Positions 34,919 to 44,829 are shown, numbered from the stretch's first letter. The stretch: DNA of 64,000 bases from Blautia sp. MSJ-9 (GCF_018919065.1 NZ_JAHLQG010000036.1:1-64000), one strand, 5' to 3'. The notes: generated by a model from the sequence alone, not told the origin. Numbers and translations are program-made.

Positions 34919-34976
34919 ATGTGATACAGGAAATAATAAAATATATCCTGCGATATCATGCAAAAAAGGAGAAAAT

Positions 34977-36143
34977 ATGAAAAATGGACTGGAAGATTAC
35001 TATGTAATCCGTGGAAATAAAAAGATGCGTTTTGGATATACGACTGGTTCCTGCGCAGCAGCAGCGTGTAAAGGTGCTGCTGAGATGCTTCTGAGTGGTC
35101 AGAAACTGGAAACGGTATCTTTGATGACACCGAAGGGAATTCTGCTTACCCTGGAGCTGAAAGACATTCAGATAGAATCTGATAAAGTAACTTGTGCGAT
35201 CCAGAAAGATGCAGGGGATGATCCGGATACTACAAACGGAATTCTGGTCTATGCTTCTATACAAAAGACAAATGAACCTGGAATTATCGTAGATGGTGGC
35301 ATTGGCGTTGGAAGAGTGACAAAAGCCGGACTTTCTCAGAAGATCGGAGAGGCTGCAATTAATCCAGTGCCAAAAGCGATGATCTTGCGGGAAGTTTCGG
35401 AGACAGCCGAGAAGTATGATTATGAAGGCGGTCTCAAGATTGTTATTTCGGTTCCCGAAGGAGTGGAAATCGGCAAGAAAACATTTAATCCAAGGCTTGG
35501 CATTGTAGGTGGAATTTCTATTCTTGGAACTTCAGGGATTGTGGAACCGATGAGCGAGGCGGCACTTGTGCAGAGTATTCATGTGGAAATGAAGCAGCAT
35601 TTTTTACAGGGAGAGGAATATATTCTGGTCACACCTGGAAATTATGGTGCGGATTATCTGAGAGAACATATGGATCTTCCTTATGAGAAGAACATTAAAT
35701 GCAGCAACTATGTAGGAGAAACCATAGACATGGCAGTTGATATGGGAGTTAAGGGAATCCTTTTTATCGCCCATATTGGAAAATTTGTAAAGGTAGCTGC
35801 CGGGATTATGAATACGCATTCACACAGTGCTGATGGTAGAATGGAAGTTCTGGCATCTAATGCGATCCGTGCAGGCGCTCCCCTGGAGTGTGCAAAGGAG
35901 ATTCTGGATGCATCTACCACAGATGAAGCACTGGAGATTCTGGAGAGATACCAGATACTGCAGGGGACAATGAAAGAAATCCTTGACCGGATTCAGTTTT
36001 ATTTAAACCATAGGTCTTATGAGCAGATTCTTTTGGGGGCAGTAATCTTTAACAATACATGTGGATATCTGGGACAGACTGCGGATACAGCGGAACTGAT
36101 AGAGAAGATCAGCGCACAGAATGACAGATTATCAAAAGAATAG
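34977..36143 (+). CDS. cbiD: Cobalt-precorrin-5B C1-methyltransferase
   Basis: Methylates C1 of the corrin ring in the anaerobic B12 pathway (388 aa). Family signatures: MRFGYTTGSCAAAACKGAA near the N-terminus, DPDTTNGILV, GGIGVGRVTKAGLSQKIGE, NPRLGIVGGISILGTSGIVE and IGKFVKVAAGIMNTHSH. ATG 34977 follows AAAAGGAG; the longer frame starts inside the terminator. First structural gene of the cbi operon. Confidence 0.96.
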   Translation: MKNGLEDYYVIRGNKKMRFGYTTGSCAAAACKGAAEMLLSGQKLETVSLMTPKGILLTLELKDIQIESDKVTCAIQKDAGDDPDTTNGILVYASIQKTNEPGIIVDGGIGVGRVTKAGLSQKIGEAAINPVPKAMILREVSETAEKYDYEGGLKIVISVPEGVEIGKKTFNPRLGIVGGISILGTSGIVEPMSEAALVQSIHVEMKQHFLQGEEYILVTPGNYGADYLREHMDLPYEKNIKCSNYVGETIDMAVDMGVKGILFIAHIGKFVKVAAGIMNTHSHSADGRMEVLASNAIRAGAPLECAKEILDASTTDEALEILERYQILQGTMKEILDRIQFYLNHRSYEQILLGAVIFNNTCGYLGQTADTAELIEKISAQNDRLSKE

Positions 36144-36193
36144 TCAGATGAAAATAGTAATTAACAGAAATTTATGACCTGTAAACTAGATTA

Positions 36194-36266
36194 GTTACTG
36201 TTCACTCCGTTCTCAGTAACACGCTTCACGATGCATGTCTCGGGATAGTAGCGTGTGAACAGTAAC
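36194..36266. repeat. Full copy of palindromic repeat family B inside the cbi operon
   Basis: A perfect 12-bp inverted repeat GTTACTGTTCAC (36194-36205) / GTGAACAGTAAC (36255-36266), with CAGTAACACGCTTCACG and a partial ATAGTAGCGTG between. It could form a long RNA hairpin between cbiD and cbiF. Confidence 0.75.
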
Positions 36267-36300
36267 ACAGATTATACAGTAAATAAGGAGGAAGAGAAAC

Positions 36301-37077
36301 ATGGTACATTTCGTAGGAGCTGGCCCGGGAGCACCGGACCTTATCACAGTAAGAGGAAAGAAATATCTGGAGGAAGCAGACATAGTGATCTACGCAGGCT
36401 CTCTGGTAAATCCGGAACTTCTCACTTATACAAAAGAGGGATGTCAGATCTATAACAGTGCCAAGATGACGCTGGAAGAAGTGATCGAAGTTGTTGAGAA
36501 AGCAGAGGCTGAGGGAAAAACCACTGTTCGTCTTCACACAGGAGACCCATGCATCTATGGAGCAATCCGTGAGCAGATGGATATTCTGGATGAGAAGAAG
36601 ATCGCTTATGATTACTGCCCGGGAGTCAGTGCATTCTGCGGTGCTGCAAGTGCCCTGAACCTCGAATACACTCTGCCGGATATTTCACAGAGCGTGATTA
36701 TCACCCGTATGGAAGGCAGAACTCCGGTTCCATCCAAAGAAAGCATCCAGTCCTTTGCCGCACATCAGGCAACTATGGTAGTGTTCCTTAGCACAGGAAT
36801 GCTGGAAGAACTCAGCAGACGTCTTATCGAAGGCGGATATACAGCAGATACCCCTGCGGCTATCGTATACAAAGCGACCTGGCCGGAGCAGAAGACTTTT
36901 GTCTGCACAGTAGGAACCCTTGCAAAGACAGCGGCAGAGAATAATATTACAAAGACGGCATTGATGATCATTGGAGATACAGTGGCAGCCGGACATTACG
37001 ACCGCTCCAAATTGTATGATCCGGAATTTACTACAGAATTCCGTGAGGCTACAAAGTCCAAAACTCATCATTCATAA
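36301..37077 (+). CDS. cbiF: Cobalt-precorrin-4 C11-methyltransferase
   Basis: SAM-dependent methylation of C11 (258 aa), tetrapyrrole methylase fold. Motifs: VHFVGAGPGAPDLITVRG at the N-terminus, IYAGSLVNPELL, VRLHTGDPCIYGAIREQ, and YDYCPGVSAFCGAASAL. CbiF/CobM proteins typically start GAGPG-x-PDLIT. RBS AAGGAGGAAG 8 bases before the ATG. It is followed by a degenerate family A repeat and cbiG. Confidence 0.96.
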   Translation: MVHFVGAGPGAPDLITVRGKKYLEEADIVIYAGSLVNPELLTYTKEGCQIYNSAKMTLEEVIEVVEKAEAEGKTTVRLHTGDPCIYGAIREQMDILDEKKIAYDYCPGVSAFCGAASALNLEYTLPDISQSVIITRMEGRTPVPSKESIQSFAAHQATMVVFLSTGMLEELSRRLIEGGYTADTPAAIVYKATWPEQKTFVCTVGTLAKTAAENNITKTALMIIGDTVAAGHYDRSKLYDPEFTTEFREATKSKTHHS

Positions 37078-37104
37078 ATCAGTTTGGACTGTATACAGAA
37101 TCAT

Positions 37105-37150
37105 TTAACCAAATCAGACAGTGAAGAAGTAGATGATTTATCTGCCTGAT
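37105..37150. repeat. Degenerate family A repeat
   Basis: TTAACCAAATCAGACAGTGA, AGAAGTAGATGATTTATCTG and CCTGAT. It retains the TAACCAAATCA start seen at 29014 and the GATTTTATCCGCCTGA-like end seen at 28388. Confidence 0.4.
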
Positions 37151-37176
37151 GAGAACTTTCGTTGTGGAGAGAGAAA

Positions 37177-38319
37177 ATGAAGATCGCACTTATATGCTTC
37201 AGCCTTACCGGACAGGAAACCGGAGAGAAATTATGCCTTGGCCTGAAAGAAGCCGGTATGACAGCGGCGCTCGATAAGAAAAGCAAATATCTGCCGGATT
37301 CCATAAAGTTCAGCACTTCTGTCTGGGCAGGGGAGAAGTTCTCTGATTCAGATGCTCTGATCTTTATTGGTGCCACAGGTATCGCAGTCCGCAGTATTGC
37401 ACCGTATGTGGCCTCAAAGAAATCAGATCCTGCAGTATTGGTAATAGATGAGTGCGGGCAATTTGTAATCTCCCTTTTATCCGGACATCTGGGAGGCGCC
37501 AATGAACTGGCATTAAAAGCAGCAGAACTATTACATGCAGTTCCTGTAGTAACAACAGCTACAGATCTGCATCATCGCTTTGCAGTAGATGTTTTTGCAA
37601 AAAAGAACAACTGCAGTATTTTCAATATGAAAGCTGCAAAAGAGGTTTCTGCAGCGCTTCTGGCAAGCAGGACGGTTGGATTTTACAGTGAATTTCCTGT
37701 AGAGGGAGAGCTGCCGGACGGTCTGCTTTTATGTGATGAATGTGGAAAGCCGGTCAGATCTGCGGATGACGGTCTGCTGAAAGATAAAGAGAGTTTCGCA
37801 GGCAGTGATGCTTTATGCGAAAATACAAGCAGTATGATGGCAGATGATACAAAACCAGAGTGTGGAGTGGCAGTTACCGCGCACACATTCTGTCAGCCTT
37901 TTGCATCTACAACTCAGGTAGTACCAAAGTGTCTGACGTTGGGCATGGGATGCCGCAAAGGCAAAGAGGCAGAGGGAATTGCAGAAGCTGCACAGAAAAT
38001 GCTTGACACGTCAGAACTGTACAGAGAAGCATTCGAACAGATCGCCAGCATCGATTTGAAGAAAGACGAACAGGGAATTCTGTCATTATCAAAAGACTGG
38101 CAGATCCCATTTGTCACATATACAGAAAACGAACTGAAACAGGTGCAGGGAGAATTTACCCCCTCACCTTTTGTAAAGAAGATTACAGGCGTGGACAATG
38201 TCTGTGAGAGAAGCGCAGTCCTTGCCAGCGGCAATGGCACTCTGCTTCAGAAAAAAAATGGAGAGAACGGTGTGACCACAGCAGTGGCAGCCAGAGAATG
38301 GAGGATACATTTTGAGTAA
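37177..38319 (+). CDS. cbiG: Cobalt-precorrin-5A hydrolase
   Basis: Opens the delta-lactone of cobalt-precorrin-5A, releasing acetaldehyde (380 aa). The N-terminal domain shows IALICFSLTGQETGEKL, ALIFIGATGIAVRSIAPY and VISLLSGHLGGANELA. The C-terminal CbiG domain shows LTLGMGCRKGKEAEGI and GTLLQKKNGENGVTTAVA. The segment about 190-245 between them is poorly conserved. ATG 37177 after GGAGAGAG. It overlaps cbiH by 8 bases. Confidence 0.95.
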   Translation: MKIALICFSLTGQETGEKLCLGLKEAGMTAALDKKSKYLPDSIKFSTSVWAGEKFSDSDALIFIGATGIAVRSIAPYVASKKSDPAVLVIDECGQFVISLLSGHLGGANELALKAAELLHAVPVVTTATDLHHRFAVDVFAKKNNCSIFNMKAAKEVSAALLASRTVGFYSEFPVEGELPDGLLLCDECGKPVRSADDGLLKDKESFAGSDALCENTSSMMADDTKPECGVAVTAHTFCQPFASTTQVVPKCLTLGMGCRKGKEAEGIAEAAQKMLDTSELYREAFEQIASIDLKKDEQGILSLSKDWQIPFVTYTENELKQVQGEFTPSPFVKKITGVDNVCERSAVLASGNGTLLQKKNGENGVTTAVAAREWRIHFE

Positions 38320-39043
38320 AATATATGTAATCGGAATCGGACCGGGAGCTTATGACCAGATGACAGGAAAAGCGATCCGTGCCATGAATGAAAGTGATGC
38401 GATCATCGGATATACTGTATACGTTGACCTGGTAAAAGAATATTTCCCGGGAAAAGAATTTATGACCACACCGATGAAGAAAGAAGTAGACCGCTGCGTC
38501 CTTGCTTTTGAGGAAGCAAAGAAAGGCAAGACCGTTTCCATGATCTGTAGTGGTGATGCAGGAGTTTACGGTATGGCAGGCCTGATGTATGAGGTTGGTG
38601 TCAATTATCCGGAAACAGAACTTGAGATCATCCCGGGCGTAACAGCAGCAACAGGCGGAGCAGCAGTTCTCGGTGCACCGCTGATCCATGACTTCTGTCT
38701 GATCAGTTTAAGTGATCTTCTTACCCCGTGGGAAAAGATCGAGGCAAGACTTCTGGCAGCAGCACAGGCAGATTTCGTAGTGTGTCTCTATAATCCGTCA
38801 AGCAAGAAACGTCATGACTATCTGCAGAAAGCATGTGATCTGATGATGAAATATAAATCACCGGATACCATATGCGGTACGGTTTCCAATATCGCAAGAG
38901 AGGGCGAAACTGCGAATGTAATGACTCTGAAAGAACTGAGAGATACACAGGTAGATATGTTTACCACTGTATTTATCGGAAATTCTCAGACAAAGGAACT
39001 GAACCACAAGATGGTAACACCGAGAGGATATAAGAATGTATAA
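38312..39043 (+). CDS. cbiH: Cobalt-precorrin-3B C17-methyltransferase
   Basis: Methylates C17 with ring contraction (243 aa). Motifs: KIYVIGIGPGAYDQMTGKA, IIGYTVYVDLVKEYFPGKE (typical of CbiH/CobJ), VSMICSGDAGVYGMAGLMYE and DFCLISLSDLLTPWEKIE. The start codon is TTG with GGAGG 8 bases upstream, inside the end of cbiG; the 3' end overlaps cbiJET by 8 bases. These overlaps imply coupled translation. Confidence 0.95.
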   Translation: MSKIYVIGIGPGAYDQMTGKAIRAMNESDAIIGYTVYVDLVKEYFPGKEFMTTPMKKEVDRCVLAFEEAKKGKTVSMICSGDAGVYGMAGLMYEVGVNYPETELEIIPGVTAATGGAAVLGAPLIHDFCLISLSDLLTPWEKIEARLLAAAQADFVVCLYNPSSKKRHDYLQKACDLMMKYKSPDTICGTVSNIAREGETANVMTLKELRDTQVDMFTTVFIGNSQTKELNHKMVTPRGYKNV

Positions 39044-41138
39044 AGTTCTTGTTTTTGCAGGAACCACAGAAGGGTATGAAATCTGCCGGTTCCTGGCAGA
39101 TCATCAGGTACAGACGAAGGGATTTGTGGCTACAGAATATGGCAGCAAATCCCTGACAGAAAATGAATATCTCACTGTACAGACCGGAAGACTGGACGAA
39201 GCAGCCATGGAGCAGATTTTCGCTCAGGAGAAGCCGGAGATGGTACTGGATGCGACTCATCCTTATGCAGCGGAAGTTACGGTAAATATCCGGACTGCCT
39301 GTGAGAAAACACAGATTCCTTATCGAAGAGTTTTGCGGGAGTCTGGCGTACATGAAGACAAAGCAGTCTATGTAGAGAGCGTTCAGGCTGCAGCCCAATA
39401 TCTGGATCAGACACAGGGAAATGTCCTGCTCACAACAGGAAGTAAGGAACTGGCAGGCTTTACAGGGATGAAAGATTACCAGGAACGTCTCTATGCCAGA
39501 GTCCTTTCCCTGCCGAATGTGATGCAGGCATGTGCAGAGCTGGGCTTCGAGGGCAAGCACCTGATCGGGATGCAGGGACCTTTTTCCAGAGAATTAAATG
39601 CAGCAATGCTCAGACAGTATCACTGTAAATATCTTGTGACAAAGGATACCGGAAAAGCCGGTGGATTTCAGGACAAGATAGATGCTGCTTTAGAATGTGA
39701 CGCAGTTCCTGTGATCATTGGACGCCCCCTGAAAGAAGAGGGAATGTCTGTAAAAGAATGTAAGAGATTTCTGACAGAACATTTTTCGCTGACTCATCAA
39801 CCACATGTCACACTTCTGGGAATCGGAATGGGAAGTCCTGAAATGCTGACCGTACAGGGAAAGAACAGTCTGGATCAGGCAGATCTCCTGATCGGTGCCA
39901 GAAGAATGGTCGATTCTGTGAAACGCCCGGGGCAGGATGTATTTATAGAATACAGAAGTCAGGAGATCAAAGATTATATTGATTCACATCCGGAATATAA
40001 CAATATCGTGATCGTATTATCTGGAGATGTGGGGTTCTATAGCGGGGCCAAGAAACTTCTGGATGTGTTACAGCAGAACCGACAGTGTCAGGGTATTATG
40101 AATGAAAAGATGCCGGAACGAAACAAATTAAGTCAGGATGATTTGAATTCAGAAATCCCTGAACAGAATGAAATGGGACAGGGCAGATTGATACAGGATA
40201 CGACACAACCAGAGATTCAGGTTCAGTGTGGGATTTCTTCTGTAGTCTACTTTATGTCAAAGATCGGACTATCCTGGGATGATGCAAAGATCGTCAGCGC
40301 CCATGGCAGGGGATGTAATCTTATTTCTTATATTTGCAATGAGAAGAAAGTATTTGCCATTCTCGGGACTTCAGACGGCGTAGCTGTTCTGGCAAAGAAA
40401 CTGGTAGAATATGGAATGGGTAATGTGCTTCTCTATGTAGGAGAGAACTTATCCTACGATAATGAGAAGATTTTTGTAAAAACAGCAGATGAGATGACAG
40501 AATACACAGGTGATCCGTTATCTGTCATCTGTGCAATAAACGAGTCTGCCGGAGAGCGTCTGGAAACCCACGGAATTAAAGATGAAGAATTTATCAGAGG
40601 CAAAGCACCGATGACAAAGGAAGAAGTGCGTACAGTCTCTCTTTCCAAACTTCGTCTGACAGAAGATTCCATCTGCTATGATGTAGGAGCAGGAACTGGT
40701 TCTCTTTCTATAGAAATGGCACTGCGCGCACATCAGGGTAAAGTCTGGGCGATTGAGAAGAAAGAGGATGCAGTAGAACTGATCCGCCAGAACAAGGTGA
40801 AATTCGCAACCGACAATCTGGAAATTATCGAGGGACTTGCACCGGAAGCACTCGTAGACCTTCCGGCCCCAACCCATGCATTTATCGGTGGTTCTTCCGG
40901 AAATCTGAAAGAAATTGTAAAGCTTCTGATCGAAAAGAACCCGCAGGTCCGTATTGTGATTAATTGCATCACGCTGGAAACTGTCTCCGAAGCATTGGAA
41001 ACAGCGAAAGAATTCGGATTTGAGGAGAATGAGATTGTTCAGCTTAGTGCAGCGCGTTCAAAGGCGATTGGGCGTTATCATATGATGATGGGCGAGAATC
41101 CAATCTATATTATTACATTGCAGAATCCTCAGAAATAA
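39036..41138 (+). CDS. cbiJET: CbiJ-CbiE-CbiT triple fusion
   Basis: A 700-aa fusion of three activities. Residues 1-250: cobalt-precorrin-6A reductase (VLVFAGTTEGYEICRFLADH, DATHPYAAEVTVNI, GMQGPFSRELNAAM). About 258-470: C5-methyltransferase CbiE (HVTLLGIGMGSPEMLTVQGK, IVLSGDVGFYSGAKKLL, SAHGRG). About 505-700: C15-methyltransferase/decarboxylase CbiT (DEEFIRGKAPMTKEEVRT, CYDVGAGTGSLSIEMAL, AFIGGSSGNLKEIV). CbiE is interrupted by about 45 hydrophilic residues (348-393) just before CGISSVVYF, absent from normal CbiE. CbiET fusion is common; adding CbiJ is rarer. Confidence 0.93.
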   Translation: MYKVLVFAGTTEGYEICRFLADHQVQTKGFVATEYGSKSLTENEYLTVQTGRLDEAAMEQIFAQEKPEMVLDATHPYAAEVTVNIRTACEKTQIPYRRVLRESGVHEDKAVYVESVQAAAQYLDQTQGNVLLTTGSKELAGFTGMKDYQERLYARVLSLPNVMQACAELGFEGKHLIGMQGPFSRELNAAMLRQYHCKYLVTKDTGKAGGFQDKIDAALECDAVPVIIGRPLKEEGMSVKECKRFLTEHFSLTHQPHVTLLGIGMGSPEMLTVQGKNSLDQADLLIGARRMVDSVKRPGQDVFIEYRSQEIKDYIDSHPEYNNIVIVLSGDVGFYSGAKKLLDVLQQNRQCQGIMNEKMPERNKLSQDDLNSEIPEQNEMGQGRLIQDTTQPEIQVQCGISSVVYFMSKIGLSWDDAKIVSAHGRGCNLISYICNEKKVFAILGTSDGVAVLAKKLVEYGMGNVLLYVGENLSYDNEKIFVKTADEMTEYTGDPLSVICAINESAGERLETHGIKDEEFIRGKAPMTKEEVRTVSLSKLRLTEDSICYDVGAGTGSLSIEMALRAHQGKVWAIEKKEDAVELIRQNKVKFATDNLEIIEGLAPEALVDLPAPTHAFIGGSSGNLKEIVKLLIEKNPQVRIVINCITLETVSEALETAKEFGFEENEIVQLSAARSKAIGRYHMMMGENPIYIITLQNPQK

Positions 41139-41146
41139 TTCAACTG

Positions 41147-41250
41147 AATAAACTGTATAGCAGTTGTTTGGTTATGAGCAAGGAATGAGGCGAAAGATCT
41201 TATTTATCTGACTCAAATAAACTGCAAAGCAGTTATCTGATTATGAGCAG
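41147..41250. repeat. Two tandem family A units
   Basis: AATAAACTGTATAGCAGTTG, TTTGGTTATGAGCAAG, then ACTCAAATAAACTGCAAAGC and AGTTATCTGATTATGAGCAG: the AAACTG-x6-CAGTT / ATTATGAGCA unit occurs twice. It lies between cbiJET and cbiA. Confidence 0.65.
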
Positions 41251-41291
41251 TTTACTCGTATAGTTTATGAAAAAACAAGAGGAGAATCAGA

Positions 41292-42689
41292 ATGAAGATT
41301 CCAAGAATATTGCTTGCAGCAGGAGCCAGCGGCAGCGGTAAGACACTGATCACCTGCGGCCTTCTGCAGGCGCTTGTCAACAGAAAAAAGAAAGTGGCTT
41401 CTTTTAAATGCGGTCCGGATTACATAGATCCGATGTTTCATTCCAGAGTCATCGGGACAAAATCACGGAATCTGGACACCTTTTTTACAGATGCGGATAC
41501 AACCAGATATCTTCTGAGACGAAACGCAGCAGACTGCGATATCGCGGTGATGGAAGGTGTTATGGGCTTTTATGATGGCGTAGGTGGAATCTCTACCAGA
41601 GCAAGTGCCTATGATCTGGCAGATACGACAGACACTCCTGTAATCCTGATCGTAAACAGCAGAGGCATGAGCATTTCCCTGGCAGCCTATATCAAGGGAT
41701 TTATGGAGTACAAAGAGAACAGCCATATCAAAGGCGTGATTTTTAATCAGATGTCGCCCATGCTCTATCCACGAATGAAGAAACTGGTGGAAGAAGAGCT
41801 TGGCATCGAAGTTTTTGGATATGTCCCGAAAGTAGAGGACTGTGTGATCGAGAGCCGTCATCTGGGACTGGTACTGCCAGAGGAGATTGTTGATCTGAAA
41901 GAACGGCTACAGAAATTGGCGGGAGTGCTGGAAGATACATTGGAGATCGACAGGATTCTTGCACTTGCTGAAAACGCGCCGGATCTGAATGCACCGGAAT
42001 CTCTGTCACAGAAAAATCCTGCATTTGATTTCCACCTGCCTGAGAAATTACGGATCGGAGTGGCAAAGGATGAAGCATTCTGTTTCTTCTATGCGGATAA
42101 TTTCCGGATGCTTCAGGAAATGGGGGCAGAACTGGTGGAATTTTCACCTGTTCATGATGCACATCTTCCAGAAAATCTGGACGGAATATTGCTCTACGGA
42201 GGATATCCGGAATTAAACGGAGAAGCACTGGAACGCAATGAATCTATGAAAACGGAGATTGCGCGGGCAGTTAATGGAGGTATGCCATGTATAGCAGAGT
42301 GCGGCGGTTTTATGTATCTTCATGAACAGATGGAAGACATGGACGGAATCAGCCGTAAGACCTGTGGAGTAATTACCGGAAAATGTTTCCGGACACCGAA
42401 GCTGACAAGATTCGGATATGTTACTTTGACAGCCACAAAGCCGATATTTGGTATAGCCGCAGAAGAAGTGGGTGAGATTCCTGCTCATGAATTCCACTAT
42501 TTTGATTCAGAGAACTGCGGCAATGATTTTCATGCAGTGAAACCACTTAGCAAACGGGGATGGGACTGCATCCACAGTACAGGTAATTTGCTGGCAGGAT
42601 ATCCGCATTTATATTATTATGGAAATCCTGAGATTCCGAGAGCATTTCTGCTTAAATGTATGGAATATCATAAAACTGGGAGAATATAA
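41292..42689 (+). CDS. cbiA: Cobyrinate a,c-diamide synthase
   Basis: Amidates the a and c side chains of cobyrinate using glutamine and ATP (465 aa; also called CobB). The N-terminal P-loop domain shows LLAAGASGSGKTLITCGL, KCGPDYIDPMFHS and VMEGVMGFYDG. The C-terminal glutaminase domain shows LLYGGYPELNGEAL, the Cys nucleophile in CIAECGGFMYLHE and the His in AHEFHYFDSE. AGAGGAGAA before the ATG. A family A repeat block separates it from cbiJET. Confidence 0.96.
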   Translation: MKIPRILLAAGASGSGKTLITCGLLQALVNRKKKVASFKCGPDYIDPMFHSRVIGTKSRNLDTFFTDADTTRYLLRRNAADCDIAVMEGVMGFYDGVGGISTRASAYDLADTTDTPVILIVNSRGMSISLAAYIKGFMEYKENSHIKGVIFNQMSPMLYPRMKKLVEEELGIEVFGYVPKVEDCVIESRHLGLVLPEEIVDLKERLQKLAGVLEDTLEIDRILALAENAPDLNAPESLSQKNPAFDFHLPEKLRIGVAKDEAFCFFYADNFRMLQEMGAELVEFSPVHDAHLPENLDGILLYGGYPELNGEALERNESMKTEIARAVNGGMPCIAECGGFMYLHEQMEDMDGISRKTCGVITGKCFRTPKLTRFGYVTLTATKPIFGIAAEEVGEIPAHEFHYFDSENCGNDFHAVKPLSKRGWDCIHSTGNLLAGYPHLYYYGNPEIPRAFLLKCMEYHKTGRI

Positions 42690-42696
42690 AAAATTT

Positions 42697-42739
42697 GTTA
42701 TTGTTCATTCTATGCAATCAGCAGAGAGTGGACAGTGAC
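42697..42739. repeat. Degenerate family B repeat
   Basis: GTTATTGTTCATTCTATG and AGAGTGGACAGTGAC: both arms of family B with several substitutions. It lies between cbiA and cbiB. Confidence 0.4.
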
Positions 42740-42796
42740 AAAGATTTTATAACAGAGCGTATGAAAAATACGTGAGAAGAGGGAGTTTTATTAAGT

Positions 42797-43771
42797 ATGA
42801 TTTATTACAGTATGACTGCTCTTGCGGCAGGCTTTATCCTTGATCTCATCATAGGAGACCCCAGATGGCTCTATCATCCGGTCTGTCTGATCGGAAATCT
42901 GATCGCATTTCTGGAGAAAATACTTCGGAAGATTTTTCCGAAAACCAACAAAGGAGAACTTGTGGCAGGTGTTGCAGAGGTAATTCTGGTTTGTCTCCTA
43001 AGCGGAGGCATCCCATATCTGATCCTGCATTTCCTGTATGGAGTTTCTGCATGGGCGGGATTTGCACTGGAAACATTCTGGTGTTATCAGCTTCTGGCAA
43101 CCAAATCTCTGAAAACAGAGAGTATGAAAGTTTATGACAGACTGAAGAACGGTACTTTAGATGAAGCGCGTTATGCAGTATCCATGATCGTAGGCCGTGA
43201 CACACAGTCACTTACAGAAGAGGGTGTGACAAAAGCAGCAGTAGAGACAGTAGCGGAGAATTCTTCTGATGGGATCATAGCGCCAATGTTCTATATGGCG
43301 ATCGGCGGTGTATGGTTAATGTTCCTTTATAAGGGAATCAACACGATGGATTCCATGCTGGGCTATAAGAATGACAAATATCTCTATTTTGGCCGTTGTG
43401 CTGCCAAACTGGATGATGTGGCGAACTTTATTCCTGCCAGAATTTCCGGATGGCTTATGGTTGCGGCAACTGTATTTGTAAAAATGGATACAAAGAATGC
43501 TGCTAAGATCTACCGCAGGGACAGAAGAAACCATGCAAGCCCGAACTCTGCACAGACAGAGGCTGCAATGGCAGGTGCGCTGGACGTACAGCTTGCCGGA
43601 AATGCATATTATTTTGGAAAACTCTATGAGAAGCCAACAATCGGAGATGCGATTCGTCCGGTAGAGGTGGAAGATATCAGACGATCCAACCGCCTGCTTT
43701 ATGCAACTGCGATTCTGGGAGCGGCAGTGTTCCTGCTGATCGGCACAGGTGCGCGTTTTCTTATATTTTGA
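42797..43771 (+). CDS. cbiB: Adenosylcobinamide-phosphate synthase
   Basis: Membrane enzyme attaching aminopropanol (phosphate) to adenosylcobyric acid (324 aa). Family motifs: AAGFILDLIIGDPRWLYHPV at the N-terminus, YDRLKNGTLDEARYAVSMIV, GRDTQSLTEEGVTKAAVETV, AENSSDGIIAPMFYMAIGG and RRDRRNHASPNSAQTEAAMA. About five hydrophobic helices. RBS AGAGGGAG. It ends 14 bases before cobD, whose likely substrate product it uses. Confidence 0.96.
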   Translation: MIYYSMTALAAGFILDLIIGDPRWLYHPVCLIGNLIAFLEKILRKIFPKTNKGELVAGVAEVILVCLLSGGIPYLILHFLYGVSAWAGFALETFWCYQLLATKSLKTESMKVYDRLKNGTLDEARYAVSMIVGRDTQSLTEEGVTKAAVETVAENSSDGIIAPMFYMAIGGVWLMFLYKGINTMDSMLGYKNDKYLYFGRCAAKLDDVANFIPARISGWLMVAATVFVKMDTKNAAKIYRRDRRNHASPNSAQTEAAMAGALDVQLAGNAYYFGKLYEKPTIGDAIRPVEVEDIRRSNRLLYATAILGAAVFLLIGTGARFLIF

Positions 43772-43785
43772 GACAGGAGACAACA

Positions 43786-44829
43786 ATGACGAAACATATA
43801 CATGGCGGCGATGTTTACAAATATAACCATTGTCTGGATTTCTCAGCGAACTGCAATCCGCTGGGAACGCCGCAGAGTGTGAAACAGGCAATTATGGACA
43901 GTGTGGATGAGCTCAGCGATTATCCACGCGTAGGGTGCGGTCCGCTGAAAGAAGCAATCGCAGCCTATGAACATACACAAAAAGAATATCTGATCTGCGG
44001 CAACGGAGCCGCAGACCTTATTTTTTCCCTTTGCAGAGCGCAGAACCCGAAGAAAGCACTCTTACTGGCGCCGACCTTTGCAGAGTATGAACAGGCACTG
44101 GTCAGTGTGGGATGTGAGATTGCCAGATATTATCTGGAAGAAACAGCGGACTTCTGCGTGAGAGAAGATTATCTGCAGATTCTGCAAAAGGAAAAACCGG
44201 ATATTATTTTTCTGTGTAACCCGAATAATCCAACAGGGATCACCATGCCGCAGGGACTTCTGGAAAGAATTCTCAGAAGCTGTGCGAAACTTGGAATCTT
44301 TATGGTGGTAGATGAATGTTTCTTGGATTTCGTGAGAGAACCGGAGAAACATTCTCTTAAAAAAAAGCTGGAAGAGTATCCGAATCTCTTTTTGCTGAAA
44401 GCGTTTACCAAACGTTATGCGATTCCGGGAGTGCGTCTGGGATATGGCTTTTGTTCGGACAGCAGTGTGCTGGAGCGGATGGAAGCTGTGACACAGCCAT
44501 GGAATGTATCTACAATGGCACAGCAGGCAGGACTGGCAGCGCTTGAGGAAACGGAATATGTAGAAGAAGGCAGACAGCTTATTTTCCGGGAATCTGCATG
44601 GATGAAAGAGAAGATGACACAGCTTGGTCTGAAGGTATATCCGTCAGAAGCGAATTATATTTTTTTCCATGGTCCGGCGGATCTGTTTGAACGCTGTGTA
44701 CCAAAGGAAATCCTGATTCGTGACTGTAGCAATTATCCGGGACTGGAGAAAGGATATTTCCGTGTTGCAGTAAAGCTGCATGAACAGAATGAGAAACTGA
44801 TACAGGTACTGACTGAGGTACTTGATTAA
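43786..44829 (+). CDS. cobD: L-threonine-O-3-phosphate decarboxylase (HisC-like)
   Basis: A 347-aa PLP enzyme that makes aminopropanol phosphate for CbiB. Signatures of Cob[21 protein letters not shown] and LGTPQSV at the N-terminus, [38 protein letters not shown] and the PLP lysine in [22 protein letters not shown] 43786 follows CAGGAGA; a longer frame starts inside cbiB. It lies 16 bases before cbiP. Confidence 0.94.
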   Translation: MTKHIHGGDVYKYNHCLDFSANCNPLGTPQSVKQAIMDSVDELSDYPRVGCGPLKEAIAAYEHTQKEYLICGNGAADLIFSLCRAQNPKKALLLAPTFAEYEQALVSVGCEIARYYLEETADFCVREDYLQILQKEKPDIIFLCNPNNPTGITMPQGLLERILRSCAKLGIFMVVDECFLDFVREPEKHSLKKKLEEYPNLFLLKAFTKRYAIPGVRLGYGFCSDSSVLERMEAVTQPWNVSTMAQQAGLAALEETEYVEEGRQLIFRESAWMKEKMTQLGLKVYPSEANYIFFHGPADLFERCVPKEILIRDCSNYPGLEKGYFRVAVKLHEQNEKLIQVLTEVLD

